NCBI GenBank assembly: GCA_030035585.1
Contig: CM057462.1
Span: 96,245,234-96,309,233 of the forward strand
DNA: 64,000 nt
Direction of reading: 5' to 3'
DNA from: Dugong dugon
Taxonomy: Eukaryota > Chordata > Mammalia > Sirenia > Dugongidae
Positions 36,367-46,894 of the stretch are shown here, in pieces (positions within the stretch are counted from its first letter, which is position 1; every line of letters begins with the position of its first letter). Made by a program: the position numbers and the translations under genes. The notes under the pieces are model-generated. The model did not search any database, was not told where the DNA came from, and saw only the letters and a program-made list of their open reading frames with translations.

Positions 36367-37404
36367 CATATTATATATACATATGTAGAAATAAAATTAT
36401 CCATATTTCAAAGAATACTTAAAAGACATGAGAGAATGGAGTTGAGGAGGGGGAGGAGAAGAGAGAAGCAAGAAAGAAACAGTGCCATTTAAAATGGAGA
36501 AGTGAAGAGGAAGATTGTAAACCAGGTGCCAGTGTCACTTGGTGAACAAGCCATTGGTAGATGACTTCAGGGGCAAAGGGGGAGGGCAGAAAAGATCAAA
36601 GGAATGAGCCTTAAAGACTCAAAGGGGCTTCTTCTTATATGAGATTGTAGGAGCAGGTAGAGTCAAGGAGCTCACCTCTTCACTCCTGAGATCTAGTGGA
36701 GTGCGAGAAAATAAATATGAGAGGCTATGGAGATGGTGTCACCAGGGGTGAGCCAGGTTTCCATTATGGCAAAGAAGAGAAGAGGGCACACAGGGAAGAC
36801 CCTGAGGTTATAGGGACCTTGCTGGTTGTGGAGGAGCAGTCCCAGGGCACACAGGGGAAGTGTCTGCTAGGTGTGTTCCTGCTACTTTCTGGCACTCAGA
36901 CCCTACCTTCAAGGGACTCACAACCCAGTTGGTGGGACGGACACATCATCCAAGCGTTGAAACGCAGTGATGTTAAGTGCAGTGACAGAAATAAGCCCAA
37001 ACATGCTAAGGGAGCACAGAGGAAATGTTTTGAAAGATGAAGAATTGCTCAGGAGAAGGAGAGAACATTTGGAGCAGAAGAGGACAGCATGAGCAAAGGC
37101 ACAGAGGTGAGAACAGCATGTTGGCTGTTGCTTTATTGAAAAGTTTGGTGAGAGGAGTGGCTGGAACAATGCTGGACCAGATCATTGAAGGCCTTGTTGC
37201 TCTGGAACTCATGCTTCATTCTGTTGACCTATGGTTTTCAATTTTTTTTTCGGCTTGTTTAATTTTTAGCCTGGGAACCCTTTGTTCAAATGATGTAGGG
37301 AAGCCAAGCATTTGTAAAACAAACAAAACTTGTTCTGTTTGAAGTTCTGGTGAGAGAAAACCAGAGGCCCATTAACCACCACCTTCCCCAGCCCCAGCGG
37401 AGTC

Positions 37405-37562
37405 CCTAAGACAGCAACTCTCAGCTTTGTTTATGTATCTCCATGCCCAGACCACATCCCAGAATCTCTTAGGGGGGTGAGAAAGGGGAACACAAGCATC
37501 AGCATTTTTTAAAGCTTCTGAAGTGATTCCCTTCCTGCAGCCAGAGTTGAGAACTACTTGCT
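37405..37562. repeat. MER5-like hAT relic
   Basis: CAGCAACTCTCAGCTTTGTTT, CAGACCACATCCCAGAATC and CAGAGTTGAGAACTACTTG follow MER5-type sequence. Confidence 0.6.
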
Positions 37563-38190
37563 GAACTATTGCTAAAGATAGGAGTCACTGAAGACTTTCC
37601 ACTGGAATAGACACGGGCCCAGAAAGGAGGCTGATTAGGAGGGTCAGAGCCATGAGAGTACTATGGTGTGGGCAAGGTGTCAAGGATCTGCTGTAGTGAT
37701 GCTTTGTAGAGGTCTGTAAGATAGGTATGATGGTGTCCTTGGACTATGACAAGGAGGAGGTCCCTGGTGATTCTGGCTCAGAGGGTCAGTTGATAAGTGA
37801 ATGGAAGGGGAAGAAGTGAAGACTAAGAGCTCAGACTTGTTCTGGTGAGTCTGGACAAGAAGAGAAGTAGAGAGAGGGCCTGTATTGACACATGGTAGGC
37901 TCTCACCTACTTGTGGAAGGAAGGAATAACAGTAGCTCAAGAACAATGTGGAATCAGCTGGGTGTATTTTTTAATATCGGGCAGACTTGAGAAGGACTAT
38001 GACAGAGAGAAGAAAGAGAAGGAAAATTGACTGAACGAGACTGTGAAGAAGAGGGGAGGGGATTTTCTAAAGGGATGAGGTAGAGAGATTCACCTTGAGC
38101 AGGAGAAGGTATCCTGGTCTCCTGATACTTGAAGGAGAAGAAGGGTGTGGACGTGGCTGACTGATTCTGCAAGAGGTAATATTGCCTGTT

Positions 38191-38397
38191 AAGGAGTCCC
38201 TGGGTGGCACAAATGGTTAATGGGTTCAACTGCTAAGCAAAAGTTTGGAGGGTCGAGTCTACCCAGATGTGTCTTGGAAGAAAGCCCTCGTAATCTATTT
38301 CCAAAAAATCAGCCATTGAAAATGCTATAGAGCACAATTCTACTCTGACACACATGGGGTGTCATGAGTTAGAATCTACTTGACAGCAACTGATTTA
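38191..38397 (+). mobile_element. AfroSINE, first of three
   Basis: Head AAGGAGTCCCTGGGTGGCACAAATGG; tail GACAGCAACTGATTTA. Flanked by ATTGCCT repeats. Confidence 0.9.
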
Positions 38398-38417
38398 ACA
38401 TTGCCTAATAACAGTGG

Positions 38418-38579
38418 AGGAAACCCTGGTGGTGCAGTAGTGAAGAGCTATGGCTGCTAACCAAGAGGTCGACAGTTGAAATCCACCAGCCGCTCCTTGG
38501 AAACCATATGGGGCAGTTCTACTCTGTCCTATAGGGTCGCTACGAGTTGGAATCGACTTGATGGCAACGGATTTGTTTT
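38418..38579 (+). mobile_element. AfroSINE, second of three, followed by 48 bases of shared flank
   Basis: Full head GGAAACCCTGGTGGTGCAG. The SINE is followed by 38580-38627, which is the inverted match of 30508-30555. CAGTGGA occurs before the SINE and after the extra 48 bases. Confidence 0.9.
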
Positions 38580-38633
38580 TACTGAACCTGAGTACTTGGC
38601 TCATAATTGATTCACATCTCCAAATTCAGTGGA

Positions 38634-38848
38634 AAGGTCCCTAAGTGGCGCAAGTGGTTTGCACGCTGCTGTTAACATAAAGGTTGGCAGTTCGAACCCA
38701 CCCAGGGGTACTGCAGAAGTAAAGTCCTGGTGATCTGCTTCTGTTAAGATTATAGCCAAGAAAACCCTATGGAGCAGTTCTACTCTGTAACACATGGGGG
38801 TGTCATGAGTCGGAATGGACTCAAGAGCAACTAACAACAGTAACAGTG
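38634..38848 (+). mobile_element. AfroSINE, third of three
   Basis: Head AAAGGTCCCTAAGTGGCGCAAG; tail GAGCAACTAACAACAG. AACAGTGGAGG follows, repeating the sequence left of the second SINE. Confidence 0.9.
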
Positions 38849-40112
38849 GAGGGGCGAGCTAGAATGACTGAGCCCACATATATAACGAGGTACACAGTTA
38901 ACAATCTAAAGACAAGTATATAGTCACCAAATTACAGCTAATAAATACTGTAGTCTTGATATTAACTCCATTTAATAGTTCTATCTTGATCCCCTACTAG
39001 TTATTCTAGAGAAAGAGGATTTTAGATGTCCAGAGAATTGTCTCTGGCCTCGTTGTGATCAGATCCATTTCTTCCTTTGTTGTCCTCACTCTGGAAGAGC
39101 CCCTGTTGCTTTTCTGTATCCTTCACTGGTGTGATTCAACTCCAACTCGTCTCTCCACTCAGTTGCCAGCCAGAAGTGGGGAAAATGCTCCTTCCTCAGA
39201 ACATAGCTACATTGCACTCAGTTTCCTGCAGCATGTGTAGTACGCTTTGCTTGGTTTGACCTTTGAACGTTTGTCTACCCACCCTAACCAAACCCTGACA
39301 AATTTCCTGGAGAGGCTAGGGCTGAAGAAACTTGGAGAAACACTGTGCACTGCTTTATTCCAGGTCCTCTGCCTTTACCAAACTCCCTTCCAATTCTGGA
39401 CTCTTGGAATTAGAGTTGAACTTTGGGGCCTCCTTTAGAACGAGGTTTTGTTTTCCACCCAAGAGACAGAGGGGTGACTATAATCCTATCATTGTATTAG
39501 GTGGGAGGCCAGCCATCAACTGGGAAGCCTCAAGTCCTTTCTTGTCCAGAAGAGTCATAAGGCTTTCAAATAAATTAAAACCTTCCTCACCCACCTCCTG
39601 ACCATCACCTACATGTCTGAGCTGAGTAGCTGCACACCTTTAGAACCTCAGGACACAGCATTTATCACAGCCTCATTCTCAGTGTGTAAGCATAGTAGGA
39701 TTCCCCTCCCCCTTCCTTTTATTTAAGCAATAAAGTGTTTTCTTGTAGTAAGCCTCCATTATATTCCACAACATTTCAAATTCCATTTTTTAAAAGGTCC
39801 TGAAACAATATGCATGTTAATGTGTAGATGAATATGAAACTCTCCTTTCTCTTTAAAATTTTTAAATTAAGAAATGTGCTTAAGACATGGATTATTTTTA
39901 TTACTCATGTCCTTTATTCCACTCATAGGAAAATTTAATAAAGACCTGGAATCAAGCAAGCTAACAAAAGGCAAAAGAAGGAAATTGTAAGGGAAATAAT
40001 ATGCAAAAAAGAAGGGGGCAAAGGAAAGCAAAGTTCCAGTCCTTATTCTATTATCTGGTTGGTCCCTTTAAATGTCTTTTGTTTTAAAAAATATATATTT
40101 TTTTCTTCCTAG

Positions 40113-40769
40113 GAAAAAAGTGAATTTATGAACAATAATTCCAGTGAACAGATCCTATATGATGATCCCGTGATTACAGAGATAAGAGAAATTTTTCTCG
40201 CAGAAGAACATAAGCCCACAGACTACAAAAAAGGAAATAATGCTGGACTCCAGGAGACACGAGACTGCCTGCAAGAGTCACTGCTCACCAATACTACAGT
40301 TGTGTACATCCCTGATCCCAACACGGGATATAAACCCCAGATTTCAAACTTTCTTCCCAGGGGAAATTCTCTTAGTAATAATGATGACACAGATTCTTCA
40401 ACTCTTAAGCCACCAGTTGATTTCTTAGATCTAGGAAAGAACGCTGTGTTTAAAAAATATCCAAATTTTGCTTTTTCTATCTCAAGTATGAATTCTCTAG
40501 GCAATGCACTATTTCTGGAAGAATTAAGCCTCATTTTAAATCAAGGAGAATGCAGTCCTCATGACATGCAGAACTCAATAGAGAGGGAAACCACCATGCT
40601 TTTGGAAAACAGTTCATCCAATGAAACTATTCCAGAACAGACCGTACTGCCTGATGAATTCGTCTCCTGTTTAGGGATCATGAATGAGGAGTTGCCATCT
40701 ATTAATCCTTATTTTCCACAAAATATTTTGGAGGAACATTTCAATAGGATTTCACTCTTGGAAAAATAG
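40113..40769 (+). CDS. IL23R: IL23R exon 11: signalling tail and stop codon
   Basis: The last coding exon starts in phase 0 after a CTTCCTAG acceptor with EKSEFMNNNSSEQ and runs 218 codons to TAG at 40767-40769, ending NRISLLEK. It is the cytoplasmic signalling domain. Three tyrosines known from human IL23R are kept: LYDDP (Tyr codon 40158-40160), GYKPQ (YKPQ 40329-40340) and PYFPQ (YFPQ 40710-40721). The last two are YxxQ motifs, the class that recruits STAT3. The tail is acidic and serine and asparagine-rich, as in orthologues. An in-frame ATG at 40128 gives a 213-codon frame, but it is internal and not a start. Confidence 0.96.
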   Translation, partial: EKSEFMNNNSSEQILYDDPVITEIREIFLAEEHKPTDYKKGNNAGLQETRDCLQESLLTNTTVVYIPDPNTGYKPQISNFLPRGNSLSNNDDTDSSTLKPPVDFLDLGKNAVFKKYPNFAFSISSMNSLGNALFLEELSLILNQGECSPHDMQNSIERETTMLLENSSSNETIPEQTVLPDEFVSCLGIMNEELPSINPYFPQNILEEHFNRISLLEK

Positions 40770-40954
40770 AGTTTTATGGTCAAAATCAATATGGAAAATT
40801 TGCCTTGTGATCTGAAGTTGGATCTTCCCTTCAAAATAAATTTGATTCTGCCCTCTTTTTTAACAATTAGAGAATTAAGATCCAAAGAAGGGACATACTC
40901 TGTGGTCTCAAAAAAGCAGCAATATTTGTGATATCTCGTGTATTTTTTTTTTTT
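40770..40954 (+). promoter_or_regulatory. IL23R: IL23R 3' UTR with AATAAA poly(A) signal
   Basis: Unique, AT-rich sequence follows the stop codon. AATAAA lies at 40835-40840, only 66 bases after the stop, with a T-rich stretch at about 40856-40862 that could be the downstream element. An RTE insertion begins at about 40957, so a longer 3' UTR would run into the repeat. Which site is used cannot be told from sequence. Confidence 0.6.
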
Positions 40955-40956
40955 TT

Positions 40957-41790
40957 GAGGTCGTTGTTAGGTGCTGTCGAGTTGGCTCTGACTCATAGCG
41001 ACCCTATGTACAACAGAACAAACCACTGCCCGGTCCTGCGCCATCTTCACAATCGTTGCTATACTTCAGCCCATTGTTGCAGCCACTGTGTCAATCCATC
41101 TTGTTGAAGGTCTTCCTATTTTTCACTGACCCTCTACTTTATCAAGCATGATGTTTTTCTCCACGCACTGATCCCTCCTGATAACATGTCCAAAGTATGT
41201 GAGACATAGTTTTGCCATACTTGCTTCTAAGGAGCATTCTGGTTGTACTTCTTCCAAGACAGATTTGTTTGTTCTTTTGGCAGTCCATGGTATATTCAAC
41301 ATTCTTTGCCAACACCACAATTCAAAGGTGTCAGTTCTTCTTTGGTATTCCTTATTCAATGTCCAGATTTTGCATGAATATGAGATAATTGAAAACATCA
41401 TGGCTTGGGTCAGGCACACCTTAGTCTTTAAGGTGACATCTTTGCTTTTCAACACTTTAAAGAGGTCTTTTGCAGCAGATTTCCTCAATGCAATGCATCT
41501 TTTGATTTCTTGACTGCTGCTTCCATGGGCATTGATTGTGGATCCAAGTAAAATGAAATCCTTGACAACTTCAATCTTTTCTCCATTTATCATCCAGTTG
41601 TGAGGATTTTTGTTTTCTTTACGTTGAGGTGTAATCCATACTGAAGGCTGTGGTCTTCGATTTTCATCATTAAGTGTTTCAAGTTCTCTTCACTTTCAGC
41701 AAGCAAAGTTACGTCATCTGCATAATGCAGGTCGTTAATGAGTCTTCCTCCAATCCTTATGCCCCATTTTTCTTCATTTTTTTTTTTTTT
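40957..41790 (-). mobile_element. RTE LINE 3' half at the IL23R 3' end
   Basis: Antisense to the gene. The remnant has HYADDVTLLAES with an intact YADD (41713-41724) and the following KILTTG block, then IEVVKDFILLGSTINAHGSSSQEIKR. Frames 41123-41593 and 41590-41826 are its two open pieces, separated by a frameshift. A T tract at about 41778-41792 marks the truncated 5' border. Confidence 0.88.
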
Positions 41791-41870
41791 TAAGGTATCA
41801 ACTATTTTCTCTGTATTTTCCGTCATTGCAAGGGGCAGAACAGCTCTCTAAAATCTAAAATGTGTGGTGG

Positions 41871-42614
41871 TGTTGTGGATTGAATTGTGTCCCCCAAAAA
41901 GATATGTTACAGTCCTAACCCCTGTAACCTGTGAATGTGACCTTGTTTGGAAATAGAGTTTTTCTTTCGTTATCAGTTCATACTGGCGTAGGGTGGTCCT
42001 GATCCCAATCCCTTCTGAGTGGTGTTTCATAGAAACAAAGTCGCACACACAGGGGGAGGACAGATGCCATGTGCAGCAGAAGCAGATGCATCTGTAACCA
42101 GCAAAAGAATGCCAACGATTGCTAGAAACTAGGAAAAAGTCTTGCAACGGCTCTTTTTTCAAAGCTCTCAGAAGGAATGAACATAACCGATACCCTATTT
42201 GAATTCCTAACCTCCAGAACTGTGAGAAAATAAATTTTTGTTCTTTAAAGCCACCCACCTTGTGGTGGTATTTTGTTATGGCAGCCCTAGGAGAAGGAGC
42301 CCTGGTGGCGCGATGGTTAAATGCTTGGCTGCTATCTGGAAGGTCAGTGGTTTGAACCCACCAGCCATTCCGTGGGACACCCAAAATGATTAAAAACCCA
42401 TTGCTGTCAAGTCGATTCCAACTCATACTGACCTTATAGGACAGAGTAGAACTCCCATAGGGTTTCCAAGGAGCAGCTGGTGGATTCGAACTGCCAACCT
42501 TTTGGTTAGCAGCCAAGGCTAGGAAACCCTATGGCGCAGTTCTACTCCGTCATATAGGGTCAGAACTGACTCAATGGCACACAACAACAACAACATCCCT
42601 AGGAGACTAAGACA
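41871..42614 (+). mobile_element. MaLR (MLT1-like) LTR interrupted by nested SINEs
   Basis: TGTTGTGGATTGAATTGTGTC to GACTAAGACA, with the 5-base duplication GGTGG at 41866-41870 and 42615-42619. A SINE complex at 42295-42596 splits it near its 3' end. The 222-codon minus frame at 41848-42516 is an artefact of these repeats. Confidence 0.82.
42295..42596 (+). mobile_element. AfroSINE with a second, inverted AfroSINE inside
   Basis: The outer SINE (+) spans 42295-42385 and 42516-42596. The inner, 5'-truncated SINE (-) is about 42390-42515. The outer duplication CCCTAGGAGA is perfect (42285-42294 and 42597-42606). Confidence 0.88.
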
Positions 42615-43818
42615 GGTGGGGAAATGAATGCTAAAAACATTTCTTTAAAATTAGTTAATTAATATTTGTTAACAAAGAGAGAGAGAAGCTAATTTAATTT
42701 TCATTGTATCACTTAAAATTCCACTAAGTAGATAAAAACATAGCCCAAATCAACAAAATAAGTATAGTAACCAATGAGTAACTAATTAGCATATTTGCTG
42801 TATTATTTTCCCATTACTTTCCATTCAGGTATTAGGGATTTGACCTTCCCCTATTTTGATTTTAGGCTAAGAGCTGTAAAACAACAATGTGTGAAAATCA
42901 TGAGATTGTCGTTTTCATTCAAGTTAAGAGTGATGGCCTTGCTCTCCTGTGACGTAGCTGGTGTTATTCACACTGCAGTAGAACCCGTCAGAGGTAATAG
43001 ATGCAGGAACAGCAAGGTGTAATTTTCTTAACTAACCAGGTATTATATGTATGTCAGAAAAGTATTGTTAAAACAGACGTTTGTCCAAATCTGGGATGTC
43101 AAATACCTGCCACACCTGCCATTGTTCCCTATCCCATGTGCCCAGCAGGCATCACCAACTGATCACCATCTGCCTTTCCGCTTGCCCGGAGGTGGCCTCC
43201 CAATCCTTGCAGTACAGTGTTCCTTGTAGCCACAGTCAACAAGGGCTGGGACTGGAGATGAAATCTATCTGCTAACCAGGTCAACACTGAAAGGTGGGGG
43301 ATCTTAAAACTATGAAATGAACATTTTAAATTGACAAAAGGTATCCATCAGACTTTTTTATTCTGATTAATTTGTATGGTCAAGGGAAAAAAATTTTCCA
43401 ATGATCAAAACAATTTGCAAATAGGGTAGGTTACCAATTAAATTTCTCTTTCTGCTCTAACAGTTGTCTACAGTAATAATTTGTATTTAGATTTACTAGT
43501 TTAATTTTATTATAAGAAATGAAGCAGTTAATCAAAAAGGACCAGTGGCCTATCATGTGTTTAATACATGAGCAAGCTATTTTGTTTTGTTTTCTTTAGA
43601 AAAAAATCTGAGAGTGTTTTTTTTTTTTTTCCTTTGTCATTAAGTGCCCCCATGAGGAGGATGACCCATTTGCTCTGGGTTTGTCTGTTGTCCCAGTGTG
43701 ATTATTACCAGTGTCCACTTTTATTCTCAGAAGTATGCATCAACCCAGTTTGGGTAATAAGTCATATCATGTCACTCTGTCTACAAGGACTGTTTACTGT
43801 CGATCATGTAAGTAATTC

Positions 43819-43977
43819 AGGAGCCCTGGTGGTACAGTGGTTAAGAGCTTGGCTGCTAACCAAAAGGATGGCAGTTCGAATCCACCAGCTGCTCCTTGGA
43901 AATCCTAAGAGGCAGTTCTACTCTGTCCTATAGGGTCAGTATGAGTTGGAATCGACTGGACAGCAATGGGTAATGGG
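43819..43977 (+). mobile_element. AfroSINE, head-to-tail pair, left
   Basis: AGGAGCCCTGGTGGTACAGTGG to GACAGCAATGGGTAATGG. Confidence 0.92.
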
Positions 43978-44172
43978 TGGCACAGTGGTTAAGTGCTTAC
44001 CTCTAACTGAAAGGTTGGTGGTTCAAATCCACCAGCCACTCCACAGGAGAAAGATGTAGCAGTCTACTCCTGTAAAGATTACAGCCTTGGAAACCCTATG
44101 GGGCAAGTCTACTCTGTCCTATGGGGTTGCTATGAGTCAGAATCGACTCAACGGCAATGAGTTTTTGGTTTA
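43978..44172 (+). mobile_element. AfroSINE, head-to-tail pair, right
   Basis: Starts directly at GTGGCACAGTGGTTAAGTGC, so the usual GGAGCCCTG is missing; tail CAACGGCAATGAGTTTTTGG. Confidence 0.9.
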
Positions 44173-44257
44173 TATAAGTTATTCATCTTCTTTTCTTTTG
44201 ACATGACAATCCCCTTTACCTTATAACACTTACTAATGCCTTTTTTTTTTTTTTTTT

Positions 44258-44415
44258 GGAAACCATGGTGGTGTAGTGGTTAAGACTATGGCTGCTAACC
44301 AAAAGGTTGGCAGTTCGAATCTACCATGTACTCCTTGGAAACCACATGGGGCAGTTCTACTGTGTCCTATAGGGTCACTATGAGTCGACTTGACGGCAAT
44401 GAATTTCATGGCTTT
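44258..44415 (+). mobile_element. AfroSINE preceded by a T17 tract
   Basis: GGAAACCATGGTGGTGTAG head. The duplication TAATGCC lies at 44234-44240 and 44416-44422, and 17 T residues (44241-44257) sit between the left duplication and the head. Confidence 0.88.
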
Positions 44416-44704
44416 TAATGCCATTTTGCTCCAAAATGGAACACTACTATTCACAGTATAGAATACTTATGCCCTGCTGCTAAATTCTATTCTGTTTATC
44501 CTAAAATATATTTATATTTGTTAGAATTTGCATATTCTGAAAAGAGTATATTTTAAATTGCTAATGCAATCCTAAGGTAAAACAAGAGAGAACTAAGAGG
44601 GAAGGGAGGGAGCTGTTCTCCAGGGCTCCAAAGGGCCAGGCTGCTTGGGATGTAGTTGGGAGTCTTTTTCCCTCTGGGTCTGTGTTCCTGTTTTCCGAGC
44701 TCCA

Positions 44705-44740
44705 TAGGAGGTGTGTGTGTGTGTGCACAAGTGTGTGCAT
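44705..44740. repeat. (GT)n microsatellite
   Basis: GTGTGTGTGTGTGTGC followed by imperfect GTG repeats. Confidence 0.75.
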
Positions 44741-44919
44741 GTACCCTGGTGTCCCCAGATGCACTGGTGCCAGGCCGGGCACGGGGAAGGCACGCACACC
44801 CCATGTCCAGCTCAGGGTAAGTTGCTGTCACTCCCTTGGACAGTGTCACCTGGTGCAGTCTGCACCCCCCCACCCCAATACCCTCCTTGTGACTTCACTG
44901 CCCAGGGCTACCAACAAGG

Positions 44920-45043
44920 AAGGAATTGACACCACTGAGATTCTGATTTGGACCGTTAGCCTTTGGAATTGTGAGAAAATAAATTTCTGTTCTTTAAAGC
45001 CACCCACTTGTGGTATCTGTGTTAACAGCAGAACTAAGTAAGA
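44920..45043 (+). mobile_element. MaLR-type LTR 3' fragment
   Basis: GAATTGTGAGAAAATAAATTTCTG and AAAGCCACCCACTTGTGGTATC, the 3' end of the LTR group seen at 41871. It is 5' truncated. Confidence 0.65.
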
Positions 45044-45074
45044 TGAGAGGCAAGGAGTTTCTTTCTAGAATTCT

Positions 45075-45325
45075 TTTATCAGCAAGTATTTATTTAAGTG
45101 TTGAATGTTCTTCTACTTGCAAAGCACTTTGAGGGATAAGGATGTTAACAAAAGCAGTCAAGTTCCTGTTGCCATGGGGCTTATATTCCAGAAACAGAAG
45201 ACAGGCAATAAATGGGACCCAGTCATTGCCCTCAGGAAATTACATCTTAGGGGAGAGGGGGATGGAGAGAAGCAGAAAAATAAAGAAGAAAAATGCCAGA
45301 TAATATTAAGTGCTATGCAGAGGTA
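45075..45325. repeat. Ancient LINE-derived repeat relic
   Basis: AGCAAGTATTTATTTAAGTG, GGGGCTTATATTCC and GACAGGCAATAAATG. Same type as at 12266 and 30300. Confidence 0.45.
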
Positions 45326-46235
45326 AAGTGGGATAACGTGGAGAGAGGCTCGGTAGTCACTGTACACTGAGTGGTCAGAGAAGTGTCTCCTGGGAGGTGG
45401 CATCGACACTGCAAGAAGGAGAGACAGCACGTGAGAATCAGGTTGCCACCTCCAAGTCCCTTCTATATAAAAATTCTGAAGTGGCTAATGTCTCTATTTC
45501 TTTCCAAGTTGCCCCCACAACCTGTCCCTTCCCCTTCCTCAGCCAGAATTTTCTGTGGATTCTGGGGACAAGTGTGTGTCTTTTCATATTTCCATCTAGC
45601 CCTTGAGCCTATTCATATTCTTACTCTGAATCACACAGTCTTGCTGCTACTTCCTAAATGAATTGTCATGCTTAGTGGTGTGGGTTAAGGGGAAGGAGGA
45701 AGAGAGAAAGTGGCCAGGCACCACTGAGAAGGAGAAAGGGGAGAGAAATACAAAGAAAGAAAAGGCAGATTAATAGTAATGCTGAGCAAATAGGGGTGCC
45801 ACAGTCTTGGACAATACTAAAGCTGATTAAGGGGCAGAATTCTCCCATTTTGGCCTTGGTCAAACCTTCCTCAAATATACATATATATTTTTTTTTCTTC
45901 TGCTAATCTACAAACAGTATTATAACCAAGATTAATAACCTAGTCCATTTGTCATTCTAGTTCTCTCCTGTCTTACTCTAAGATCTTACAGACCAAACCC
46001 CTTCCTCTCTGAACACTAGTGAATTTCACTTTTTTTTCCAGTGAATCACAGCAAGTTGTAGTTAGTCTAGTGATACTGTTCATGAAAAGTATTAATTTTA
46101 TTCATATATTTATTCATTAACAAGTATTTATTGGCAACCCTTTACCTTAAAAAATAGGGGACCTAACATTTGCTAAGCCTTGGACAAGTCACTTTATATT
46201 CTTGATCTTATTTAACAGCAACTATATGATGAAGA

Positions 46236-46404
46236 GGAGCCCTGGTGGTGTAGTGGTTAAGAGATTGGCTGCTAACCAAAAGGTTGGCAGTTCAAATCCA
46301 CCAACTGCTCCTTGGAAGCCCTGTGGGATAGTTCTACCCTGTCCTATATGGTCGCTATAAGTTGGAATCAACTGGACAACAACAGGTTTGGTGGGGTTTT
46401 TTTT
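46236..46404 (+). mobile_element. AfroSINE
   Basis: GAGGAGCCCTGGTGGTGTAGTGG to CAACAACAGGTTTGG, followed by T and (AT)n tracts (46399-46420). Confidence 0.92.
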
Positions 46405-46428
46405 TTATATATATATATATGAGGTAGA

Positions 46429-46632
46429 AGGAGCCCTGGTGGCACAGTTGTTAAGCACTCAGCTGCTAACTGAAAGGTCAGCAGTTCGAATCCACCAGCC
46501 GCTCCGAGGGAGAAAGATGTGACAGTCTACTTTCATGAAGATTACCCCTTGGAAACCTTATAGGGCAGTTCTACTGTGTCCTATAGGGTTACTATGAGTT
46601 GGAATCAACTCAACAGCAAGGGGTTTTGGGGT
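46429..46632 (+). mobile_element. AfroSINE
   Basis: AAGGAGCCCTGGTGGCACAG to CAACAGCAAGGGGTTTTGG; flanks ATGAGGTAGA and ATGAAGTAGA. Confidence 0.92.
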
Positions 46633-46894
46633 TTACATGAAGTAGACGTTATTATTCCATTTCAGAGATGCTGTAATAAAAGGTGTCTACTAGCATTTCT
46701 GAGAGTAGAGAAGCAGGAGAAACTAATTTCCTGAAAACATAGAAGATATGGGTATGAGGTGTGTACCAGTCATTAATTTATTGCCTCTCTCCTCTCAGCT
46801 CCAAACTCACCTTTCTTTGCCCTCTGCTTTGTGATACTGAAACTGGACTCAAAGACTACATTTCTTCTTTGCCAGCTGGCTCCAAGTTATGCTA

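Larger units (their letters stand above)
36060..40112 (+). other. IL23R intron 10, about 4.05 kb
   Basis: This is non-coding. It has one antisense SINE, a hAT relic, and a run of three sense SINEs at 38.19-38.85 kb. The open frames at 36696-37342 fall in low-complexity, probably old-repeat sequence and show no protein family. The stretch 38851-40112 has no recognised feature. Confidence 0.8.
1..40856 (+). other. IL23R: IL23R gene, 3' part (intron 6 to poly(A) region)
   Basis: This span is the downstream half of the interleukin-23 receptor gene. The receptor pairs with IL12RB1 at the surface of Th17, innate lymphoid and gamma-delta T cells and signals through JAK2/TYK2 to STAT3. Five exons are seen, with intron phases that join into one open frame: 157, 90, 106, 91 and 657 coding bases. 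Numbering as human exons 7-11 rests on the position of the human Arg381 codon, which human genetics places in exon 9. The 5' exons (promoter, signal peptide, Ig-like domain, first fibronectin domain) are outside the window. No frameshift, stop or broken splice site is seen, so the gene looks functional. The 3' limit is set from the first AATAAA and is approximate. Confidence 0.93.
46155..46680 (-). repeat. MIR relic split by two SINEs
   Basis: ACATTTGCTAAGCCTTGGACAAG and TTGATCTTATTTAACAGCAAC on the left, TTATTATTCCATTTCAGAGATGC on the right. Confidence 0.6.

Noticed and set aside
36696..37342. Two overlapping open frames of 114 and 101 codons in intron 10
   Set aside because: No protein family, no codon pattern and no splice context; probably decayed old repeat.
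40128..40769. Separate 213-codon gene with its own ATG
   Set aside because: The ATG is internal to IL23R exon 11, whose frame continues from exon 10 through a good acceptor.
41848..42516. 222-codon minus-strand open frame
   Set aside because: It runs antisense through an LTR and nested SINEs; the translation only mirrors these repeats.
42840..43024. Possible IL12RB2 or extra IL23R exon
   Set aside because: The open frame lacks cytokine-receptor residues and good splice sites.
44553..45041. Several frames of about 70-119 codons near the (GT)n tract
   Set aside because: They follow the microsatellite and LTR sequence on both strands and resemble no protein.
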